Shown here: piece by piece, positions 36,372-45,800 of the stretch
How the letters are laid out: each line of letters begins with the position of its first letter
Numbering within the stretch: the stretch's first letter is position 1
Assembly: GCA_022457155.1 (NCBI GenBank)
Contig: JAJGOT010000471.1
Location: 282,001 to 346,000, forward strand
Direction of reading: 5' to 3'
Origin: Cladopsammia gracilis
Taxonomy: Eukaryota; Cnidaria; Anthozoa; Scleractinia; Dendrophylliidae
Length of the DNA stretch: 64,000 nt
The notes under the pieces: generated by a model
The model's database searches: none
The model's input: the letters and a program-made list of their open reading frames with translations, nothing else
What the model was told of the DNA's origin: nothing
Made by a program: the position numbers and the translations under genes

Positions 36372-36473
36372 CTTCAACACTGCTGATATGCGTTCTGCTG
36401 TGACATCTTCTTCGTTGAAAGTTACCCTTTGTTGTTCGCGCCAGAGGATGAAAGTTCGATCTAACTCGTCCAT
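36372..36473 (-). other. Open first-exon-like segment, right palindrome arm
   Basis: The inverted counterpart of 35165-35278: 34 codons (MDELDRTFILWREQQ..., ending SAVLK) to the same AAG/GTGAGT donor. Relative to the left copy it has three substitutions and lacks four codons in the region after EEDVT, with frame kept. It converges on the left copy across the loop. Confidence 0.4.
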
Positions 36474-37457
36474 GTTAGGGGTAACTAAACAAGATGGACA
36501 TCGTTCTGTTCTTCTCATCGGATGAAACCAAAACGCCAATCAAATTGCTAGTTTGGCCAATCCTCGGTTAGATACGAAGCGTCTTTGGTTCTCCATGAGT
36601 TCCAAAATCCCGCCAAGAAATACAGTGGCCTTTCCATTTCCGGTGCTACACGTCACAAATGCTTACACCCATCCCCCCTCCCGCCTCCCTCCCACGACTA
36701 TAAGCAAACAAAAACGTCAAGTTTAAAATTGAATTTCGTTTTAGTTTGTATATAAAACGAAAAAACGATAAAACAGAAGTCGATTTCCATTATTTCATTT
36801 TCTGTTTTAGTTTGTACATAAAACGAAAAAACGATAAAACGGAAGTTGATTTTCGTTTTTCGTTTTTTTTTAAAGTTTGGACATAAAACGAAAAACGATA
36901 AAACGGAAGTCGATTTTCGTTATTTCGTTTTTTGTTTAAGTTTGGACATAAAACGAAAAACAATAAAACGGAAGTTGATTTTCGTTTTTCGTTTTTTCGT
37001 TTAAGTTTGGGCGTAAAACGAAAAACGACAAAACGGAAGTTGATTTTCGTTTTTCGTTTTTTTTGTTTAAGTTTGTATATAAAAAGAAAAATGATAAAAC
37101 GGAAGTTGATGTGCGTTTTTCGTTTTTTGTTTAAGTTTGGTCATAAAACGAAAAGCGAGAAAACGGACTTTGATTCTGTGTTTTGCTTTTTGATCTTAGT
37201 TTACAAGTAAAGGGACGATTATTTCTTAAATTTTAGCAATTTTTGGGAGATTTTGACGTTTTTCTTATGTACATAAATTACGGTTTAAGTGGTTTTAATT
37301 TGAACTTGAATAAAACGATGTGTTTTAGGTAAAATCGGGTTCTGTTATGGCAGAATTTCAAATAAAAAACTGAAAATAAGACTGTGGATTGGCTTTTTCC
37401 GTTGTTGAATATAGAATGGAAATAAAAAATATTGAGTGGACGAACCGTGCACGGACC

Positions 37458-38109
37458 GTTGTGACTTTCCGAGATCGATGTTTTCTGTATCTTTTCTGTA
37501 TCTGCTATTGACCTCATGCATTATATAACACACTACTTTGACCAAAGGCATGAGAATTGGGGTGTACCTGCAAATTATACATGCTTTTGATTGCTATATA
37601 GCAATGTTCTTTTCTGTCACTTGGTGTTTTGTGCATGGATAGCATGAGAAAAATTGTCTACTTGTTGTTCAAACTCGTTTACTACTATGAAAACCCTTAT
37701 TACCTAGAGAAAATATATATAGACTAGAGAACAAGGATTTTGGTACCGCTGATTGAGGAGAAAGGGCACTTAGGTACATTGTATTGGAATGGAAATCACG
37801 GTCCCGTAACAGTAAACTAGTTTACCTAAATGGTATTGCCGAGGGGAAGGAGGGTGTACAAATATGCTTAACCCATTGACTGTCCTTGCTTAAAACATAA
37901 AAGTGCTGTAAAATTAAAGCAGATTGTAATATAAACAACAAGCCGTAGTTTTTGCGAAATTGGAAGAAAATATATTCTCCCCTCGTGTGATTTACAAAAT
38001 ATTATATATAGTATGTTTGAGAATTTGCGAAGCTGTTGCTACTAAAATCTGTTTTTTTAAATTATAACTTCAATAGACCGCAAACGACACTGGTTGAGAG
38101 GGACTCTTT
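37458..38109. other. No gene recognised
   Basis: AT-rich spacer between the palindrome and the 73-bp minisatellite; nothing supported. Confidence 0.4.
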
Positions 38110-39380
38110 AATAAAACTATTAAATAGATGCCTGGTTAGCACCAACTGATAAACGATCTAAAATCAACATTTTGCTGGTGTAGTGTACACTATAAAATAT
38201 GTGCCTGGTAAACACCAACTATAAACGTTATAAATTTAAACATTTTGCTGGTGTAGGGTACACTATAAAATAGGTGCCTGGTAAACACCAACTATAAACG
38301 TTATAAATTTAAACATTTTGCTGGTGTTGCCGTGTACACTATAAAATAGATGCCTGGTAAACACCAACTATAAACGTTATAAATTTAAACATTTTGCTGG
38401 TGTAGTGTACACTATAAAATCGATGACTGGTTAACACCAACTATAAACGTTATAAATTTAAACATTTTGTTGGTGTAGTGTACACTATAAAATCGATGAC
38501 TGGTTAACACCAACTATAAACGTTATAAATTTAAACATTTTGCTGGTGTAGTGTACACTATAAAATAGATGCCCGGTTAACACCAACTATAAACGTTATA
38601 AATTTAAACATTTTGCTGGTGTAGTGTACACTATAATATAGATGCCCGGTTAACACCAACTATAAACGTTATAAATTTAAACATTTTGCTGGTGTAGTGT
38701 ACACTATAATATAGCACTTATGTCCAGGATTGTAGATAATTAGATGCATGGTAAATTTTGATATCCATTAAGTCTAAGTGTTTACTATCCTTTTTGAAAT
38801 GTAAGGTAAGCATTAGTGTTAGTGTTGTTTTTAGGTTTGGGTAAGCGCACCTGTTTATCTTTACTTAAAGAGCAGAATTTAGGGGACACGTCGTGACGTT
38901 TATTGTCTGAAAACAAGTGACGTTGAAGTTGAGTAGAAGAGCAAGAGGACACTTTGTGACGCTTATTAAATTTGTCATGCATCTAATTATCTGCAATCCT
39001 GGACATAACTTAATATAGATGCCTGGTTAACACCAACTATAAACTTTCTAAATTGAAACATTTTGCTGGTGTAGTGTGCACTATAATTTAGGTGCTCGGT
39101 TTACACCAACTTTTAACGTTCTAATTTAAACATTTTGGTGGTGTAGTGTACACTGTAATATAGGTGTTCGGTTTACACTAACTTTTAACGTTCTAAATTA
39201 AACATTTTGCTGGTGTAATAATAAAGATGCCTGGTTAACACCAACTATAAACGTTATAAGTTAAACATTTTGCTGGTGTAGGGTACACTATAAAATAGGT
39301 GCCTGGTAAACACCAACTATAAACGTTATAAGTTAAACATTTTGCTGGTGTAGAGTACACTATAAAATAGGTGCCTGGTA
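38110..39380 (+). repeat. 73-bp minisatellite, split by a MITE
   Basis: Units of 73 bp containing ACACCAACTATAAACGTTAT, ACATTTTGCTGGTGTAG and GTACACTATAAAATA. About eight units lie at 38,110-38,714 and about five at 39,011-39,380, the latter more diverged. Each unit contains inverted words (ACACCA and TGGTGT; GTACACTAT). Not a CRISPR array: there are no unique spacers between repeats. Confidence 0.9.
38715..39010. mobile_element. hAT-like MITE, 296 bp, 8-bp TSD TAATATAG
   Basis: Inserted in the minisatellite. TAATATAG is duplicated at 38707-38714 and 39011-39018, matching the single copy in uninterrupted units. The inverted termini share TTATGTCCAGGATTG and ATAATTAGATGCATG. An 8-bp duplication is typical of hAT transposons (established). 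The interior is non-coding. Confidence 0.85.
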
Positions 39381-39584
39381 ATGTCCTTTTGAGTGCGATT
39401 ACTTGGTTTTCCTCAGTACAACAACTGTATCAAGCAGCTGTTGAAATCTATAGGCATTATTCATTTCGTATCGAAACGATGGATGCCGAATCATCGGAGT
39501 AAACAATATTGCCTGTTGTGAGAGACCGGGGTAGGCCAGTTGTTGTATGAGGGAAACCAAGTAATCGCACTTAAAAGGACATTC
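39380..39584. repeat. Short inverted duplication at minisatellite edge
   Basis: About 30 bp at 39,380-39,410 (AATGTCCTTTTGAGTGCGAT...) recur inverted at 39,555-39,584 with one mismatch. The right copy is inside the open frame of the neighbouring secreted-protein fragment; the left copy supplies that frame's last codons and stop. Confidence 0.8.
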
Positions 39585-39804
39585 CACAATGGCCACCAAA
39601 ACATCCAAATGGTCAAAGATTTTCTGATGGATGTGCTCCAACAAGTTGGTGTCTTCAGAAAACCAAAATTGTTCAGTTTCATCGCAACTTCTCTTTAAAG
39701 AAGAGATATGTACAATTCCTCTACACGATGTCCAACAGAGAGAGAAAATGGAAAAAAGAAAAATGAGAACCAAAACACAGTAAAAGGACTAAAAGGGTAG
39801 CCAT
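39399..39804 (-). pseudogene. Secreted-protein fragment, unrecognised, broken
   Basis: An ATG at 39804 on the minus strand begins a signal-peptide-like stretch (MATLLVLLLCFGS). The following T-rich tract changes frame, after which an open frame of about 110 residues reads through ECPFKCDYLVS and HPSFRYEMNNAY to a stop at 39399. The last residues come from an inverted duplication, so the 3' end is truncated. The pattern could be the N-terminal part of a receptor ectodomain (an ionotropic glutamate receptor-like lobe crossed my mind), but I cannot support a family. Confidence 0.35.
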
Positions 39805-39851
39805 TTTGTTTCTTCACCGCATGTATTTTATGTCTTGACCGCTGTACTTCT

Positions 39852-40535
39852 AAGTGCCTATAAAATGAAGTTTTCGACCCATTTTTTACACTAAAAAATT
39901 GAAGTCCATGTTCCACTTATTCATAATTTTCCAATTTAAGTTATAGTCAAGCAACGAAAAGTATATTTTGGACGTCCAAAGTTGGTCAAAAATGAGCTTT
40001 TCGTGTTCTGGGGCCTGGAACTAGTATAAACAGAAACATAGAATACACGATCACTGCAACAAACCGTGTTTCCAGACCTAGACCAGTATTAATACTTGAA
40101 GTGAAACAAAAGAAACGGCAAACTGATCCTTGAAAAACAGATGCAGAAGCAAATAACATGGTGACGTCATCAGTGGTGCAAAAATGTGGTGTCGCTTTCA
40201 GACGCTTCAGTATTTATCGTAAACAAACCACTTTTTAGCTGTATTTTTGCAGTTTTGCTCAGATGGAAATGTCCTCCGACAATAAATTTTGACTACCATG
40301 TTGACTACGAAGGTCTGCACAACTGTTGACGTCACAAGCCCTAATTTGCATATTTTGGCCGCGCGCTGGTTGTACCATATTTTGGGCTCAAATAGGCCAA
40401 CTTTGAGGTAAGAAAAAAAAAATAGATTGCGCGCTTGACCATAACTTCAATTGAGAAAATTATGAGTCAGTGGAACATGGACTCAATTTTTTAGTATAAA
40501 AAAAACGAGTCGAAAATTTCATTTCATAGGCACTT
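39852..40535. mobile_element. Foldback element, 684 bp, arms about 100 bp
   Basis: The left arm begins AAGTGCCTATAAAATGAA and the right arm ends with the inverted TTCATTTCATAGGCACTT. The arms share ATTTTTTA, GTCCATGTTCCAC and ATAATTTTC words with scattered mismatches. The interior is non-coding. It abuts the secreted-protein fragment. Confidence 0.8.
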
Positions 40536-42236
40536 TAAACAACCGACACTCGAAGAATTTCGGGGACGTAGTGGGAAGGTTAACATGAAGTACATCATGC
40601 TGAGACTTGTTCGCAAAGAACACTGAAAACGTGGTCACTGCACATACTGAGAAAATGTGCAACATAGCGTGAGATTCGGTGAGAAAAGCACAGTGATAAG
40701 TTCATCAATTACATGATTTGCATTGAAAATATGGAGAAAAGTCAGACTCATTGAACAAAGTTGTAGTAGTAACAGAGTTAATAATATACATGCAAAAATT
40801 TATGCATTCTGATTGGCTGAGAGAATGTCAATTAATCCCAAACAGTGCAGAAAGTTGAAATTGAGTGCAAAAAGTTGAAATTAAAATGATTGACAGTTAG
40901 GACAGCTGAACAGATCTCGAGCCATGCAGAAACAAAATGGCGGACAAAATTAAACAAGATTCAAACAGTATAACGGAATTTTAATAGAAAGCCTTGAAAG
41001 AAAACTGATTCAAAATACGAAAACAAACAAAAGTTCTAATTACTGAGAAATACTAGGAGATTTGAGAAAAAAAGGACACGAGCACAGGTCAACAAAGAAA
41101 ACGAAGCGGGGAATTAATGAGGCGCCTACGAAAACTCATGATGAATTTTACGCTGGAGTTAAAATAAATGCTTACCTAAGAATCTAATTAAACAATATAA
41201 TTACAATAAACAATAACTGTTTACATTTAAAATAGAAAGAATAAACTGTTCAAGGATCGGGAGTTAAGGAGCTGCCAAAGTGGTTTAAAGGCCTCTAGCT
41301 TGAAAGAAATGTCCACCCATTACAACAGGAAAGCAAAAAGGCGCCATTAAAAGCGTCTAAATCTAACCTCGGTAATGTCCTGTGGAGCAAATGAACTCAG
41401 ACCTGTGAATAAACATTATCCTGTGCTGACAAAAAACCGTTTGGAAGCTTTCACCTCGTTGTTTTAGCTTTCAAAGTCGTCCAGAGCGTTTAAGACTTTT
41501 CCGATCCGGCGTAAATAACTGAATAAACAAACGGCGGCAGCGTAGGTCGAAAGAGTAAAACCATGGCGACGTCTATGTTTTGCTTCGTTCTTTTACAAAG
41601 TTTCTAACAGTGGATAAGAAAGACGAAAAACTTGTGATGTAGTTCTTGTAGAGAGTGCATGAATGTTCATGCATGAATTCACCTGTCAAAATTTCGTCCA
41701 ATCTGAAGTGGAGTAATCGAAGCGTGGCAAAGTGAATTTTTGAAACGAAAACAATCGCAGCGTGACAGAAATTTTTGCATGTCTATTATTAGCAAGTAAT
41801 CACATAACTATTCTCGTGCAATTTGGAATAAATGGGCAATTACCTATACATATTTCGAGCTGATAACCGAAGATTTCAGTGTATGTAGTACAACGTTCAG
41901 ACTATGTGTATGTGATTCATCATGGACACGTGACTTTTCATTACAAATATTGGCATTTCAATGCGCTTTGTATTAATTTATCATAAAATGTGTTCATTTC
42001 AACAACTTTGTAATAAAAAGCAAGAAACGTAAAAACAAAAAAACAGAGCAATTTACACAGCTAGGAAAAACTCACCTCCTAACAGTTTAACATCAACGGT
42101 GCAAAATAGAGAGAGCACATAGAAGACAGCGCATGTTAATTCTTCCATTCGCACCTAACCATAATCCTTTGCGTCTTTGATCTTACCGCTGACCACAATC
42201 CCTTGCGTTTTGCAAGAAAAGTTGTTGAAGGCCCTA
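40536..42236. other. No gene recognised
   Basis: About 1.7 kb of AT-rich sequence with only short chance frames and no clear repeats. Confidence 0.4.
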
Positions 42237-42374
42237 TAAATAAATAAATAAATTTAAAGAGGGTGGCACCAAGCTAACTCTAGGTTAATTAGGGTGACCC
42301 TCTAAAAATTCCTGGTCGAATTGAACTGGCGGGAGGCGAGCGCTCTCATCACTGCGCCATCCCTGCTACCGATT
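42237..42374 (-). mobile_element. tRNA-derived SINE
   Basis: On the minus strand an A box (TGGCGCAGTGATGAGAG) is followed about 30 bp later by a B box (GTTCAATTCGACC), then a short body and an ATTT-repeat tail (plus strand AAATAAATAAATAAAT at 42,238-42,254). This is the standard layout of a tRNA-headed SINE. It lies about 450 bp upstream of the HEPN-STAND-ankyrin gene. Confidence 0.8.
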
Positions 42375-42823
42375 AGAGAGCTGCCTCGTTTGTTCGCTTC
42401 AGGCTCACTCACTGCGGCAGCAAATCATGTTTCCTTGAATTAATGTCAGTTCCTTTAAAAACAGTGAATTTGTGTTACTGCCTATGTTGTAATTCTTCTA
42501 TAGATAAACAACTAAAATAATTATGTCATGTATTCTTTTCTTATCAGGTGCAAAATATAATAATACCTTCACAACTTGATATTTTATATATTTAAGATAT
42601 TTTGTCTGGTGATAAGTGAGCCTACATGTCTCACGCGATTTCGGGCTGGCATTCTAACCCACGCCGAACTCTTCAAACTGTACTGGGATGACAAACGATT
42701 TTTCTTCTTGTTCTTTTTCTCTTCTTGTATTTAGCTTGCAAAAAAGCTCTTTGAGTTACACCTGTTTAAATGCTTAGTCCCCGTTTGGAAGCATGAAATT
42801 TGTTTGTTTCTAAGCTTGCAGAA

Positions 42824-45800
42824 ATGTCATCCTCAAGCACATCAGGAACAGTCAGCCAACTCGTTAAACCAGAGTACAGAAACTGGCTTGCTCTTGGTCA
42901 TGCCTTAACAACTGAGCTTTGTCAAGGTCTCCGCCCATTTATCAACCGAGAGATGGAGACTTTCTACCAGAATGTGAAGGCAAGACTAGCAGCTGCTGCG
43001 CCCTGCACTTGTGTTTTTGTCCCAAGAAGAAGACCAAACCAGTTCCACGACATGGGCATCTGTGCATGGGCTTACATCCTTCAGGCTCATCATCATGCGA
43101 ACAAACCAAACTGGAAGCAAAGTGATCCTACTAAATGGTTAGATCCAAACCTGGGTCCCTGGGAAATAGCAAAGCTCTTCCTACCTGATTTGGGAGGGCA
43201 CGCGGTGATAAACAGTGCTGAGGATATGGACGTCACTGGTATCTTGAACGTAATGTACTGGTGCAATCACTTCACCATTCCGCAGCCCTTGATCAAGGAT
43301 GTCCGTGAAACGAGAAACAACAAGTGGGTACATGTGCCGACTCTAGAATTGACCGATGCCGACAAGAAGATTGCCCGGCTTTGATGCTATTGAAAATCTA
43401 CTCAGTGATCCCAGCCTAGCTCACGACCCTGACATCCAGAAGGCCCTCAAAGAAATTCGCAACCTTAAAAGTGTTTCAGACCTACACAGTATGGAGGCCC
43501 GAGTCTTGGCTGATTTCAAAGAAGTTATTGGAAAAGAGATCTCAAATATTAACAAAGAAATGCTGAACTTGGTGGAAGAATCTGCTAGAAACAAAGAAGA
43601 GCAAAGCCAGCTTAAAAAACAACAGGAGATGCTGATGAAAGCGATGGAAGGTGCGAATCATAAAAAGCACACAAAGAACAATTTCTTGGATGCAATGAGT
43701 AGTTTCTTTGGCTGTGTGTTTGGAAATCTAGGAAGAAACATTAAAGGCATACGAAAAAGGAACACCATTGCATTGTTAATGTTGTTGTTTCTTTTCCAAT
43801 TTTATACCGTTTTGGATGATTCCTTTACCAGAGACGGTAAGTAAAAGAATATCGTAAAAGCCCATAGCCGTTCAGAAAAGGAGAGTACTTCCTAAAATGT
43901 GTTTGGGTAGAAAAGAAGTGTCACGTTCTTTATAAAACAAAATACCAAAGACCGTTGAGCTGTTGTATATATGCATTACCAGGTTCCAAGGGATTTGGGC
44001 GTGTTTGCTTACCCATTTCACGTTTTCTAGAGAACTGTTCCTTCATCGTTCTAAAATTATGCATTCATTTACACGTGAATATGATAAAAATTCTAAGAAC
44101 GAACTCTCCAGAGCAACATCACATGATTTGAAAAGGGTTAATAAACACGCCCATGAAAAAAGGTTTATTGCCACTTTGAACCTTTCACAGCCACATTCAT
44201 ACCAAAGATCCTAGAAAACATCGGAAGAACCAAAGCTCTTATCATATCTGCAATTCCCAGGTTATTACTAATAACTGAACGAGATGCCCAGGTAGTCGAC
44301 ATTTATAAACCTGAATTGAAAAATAAATGAGTTCCACAAAGTAATGAAGGTTTCGTAAAACAATTATAATATTGTTACAAAAAGTCGTATTTTTTAAATT
44401 GCTGCACAAAAAGCATACGTACAAATTAAAAATATGCTAAATGTTGTTCGTACAATACAAAAAAATCTAATCCGACAAAAATTAGAACTATAGTATATGT
44501 ATAACAGTTGGGATGGAGTTGGCAACTTGAGTTGATCTAAAGTAAAAAATTCTGCGATAATATCTTGTGTTTGGTTTTCTATCAATAGGATGTTCCGTCC
44601 AGGTGTATGGTGATCCATGGGAGCTAAAATATTTTGACTTCAATGATTTCATCAATTCCTCCAGAACGGAATTCATTGGTCGTCAGTGGCTGTACCAAGA
44701 AATGGAACGTCTTTTGGAAAACACTAGAAAACGAGGTGTGTTAATAACTGGAAATCCAGGATCAGGAAAGTCTGCTTTTCTGAGCCATTTACTTTGTTCC
44801 ACAACATCCAGCCCAGTTATTCACAACAGAATCCTCGCATATCATTTCTGCATGCATTTTGACAAAGCAACCCAGGATGGAGCCAAGTTTATTCGAAATC
44901 TTGCAAACATGATCGCTTGGAAAATCAGCAAATACCGTGAACACATTTTGACGAATTCGTTTGTTCGTAGAGTGCTGTATAAGGATTGCCCCCAAGATCC
45001 CGAGTGGTGCTTTGAGCAAGGAATCCTTACTCCACTGAAAAATATCCAGCCACAGCCTAGGGTCCCATGGTATATTGTCATCGATGCCTTGGATGAATGC
45101 TCCAATGAAAAAGCAGAGGTTTTAAACATTCTAAAATTCAAAGCTCGTCGTCTTCCAAAATGGCTAAAACTGATCATCAGTTCACGTAATGTAAGCACCA
45201 TCACTTCAAGCCTAGATGGCCTTGATAGAGTAGAGCTACGATCGGATGATAAAAGAAATCTTCAGGACATTGACACTTATTTATCTCTTAAGGTGTTTTC
45301 ACTCAGAGAATCTATCGTACAGGGGATAACAACAACCCTTGGAATCATGGACAATGACGCACCGACTCAGACGATTGTTTCAAGCCTGGCTGAAAAAGGT
45401 CAGGGAAACTTTCTGTATGTTAAAGTTGTGCTGGACTTGTGGCTGGCATCAACAGAAAGCGTAAGCTGGGAGACATTTCCCAAGACTCTTGACAGTTCTT
45501 ATCAGCTGTACTTTGAAAAGAGGTATCAAACACCGGAATCTTTTCAGTCCCTGCGAAAAATTTTCGAAGTCTTAGTTACAGCGTATACGCCGCTCACTGT
45601 CCATGAAATGCATTCGCTGTTAAGACTTGATCAACCAACCCTTGATCTGGAATATGAATTTCTGCCAAAACTTAACCAGGTGTCGTTGTTCTTGTGGCAT
45701 GGATCAGGGGATGGCCTCATTAGAATTCATCATTCCTCTTTATCTGAGTGGCTAACCAGTGAGAACAGCAAAGGAAAGTTATACTACGTCAAGAAACAAA

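Larger units (their letters stand above)
34314..37457. mobile_element. Giant palindrome, arms about 1.3 kb
   Basis: The left arm (34314-35591) and right arm (36157-37457) are inverted copies around a 565-bp loop. Outer ends share GGTCCGTGCACGGTTCGTCC; inner ends share ACCTCAATGTATTTCAGTCG. Each arm holds, from outside in, an AT-rich segment, an array of about 57-bp units built from CGTTTTTCGTTTTATG and AACTTCCGTTTT words, a promoter-like region with CCAAT boxes, and an open first exon with a GTGAGT donor. Divergence is visible (indels in the array, a deletion in the right arm). Either a very large foldback transposon or an inverted segmental duplication; no transposase is seen. Confidence 0.85.

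Noticed and set aside
36932..37210. Plus-strand 92-residue Lys/Phe-rich frame
   Set aside because: Product of the about 57-bp tandem units in the palindrome arm; the mirror arm does not keep the frame.
38110..39380. CRISPR-like array
   Set aside because: The 73-bp units are directly adjacent tandem copies without unique spacers, in a eukaryotic context.
44789..45204. Minus-strand frames inside the STAND NTPase exon
   Set aside because: Shadows of the long plus-strand reading frame with recognised NTPase motifs.
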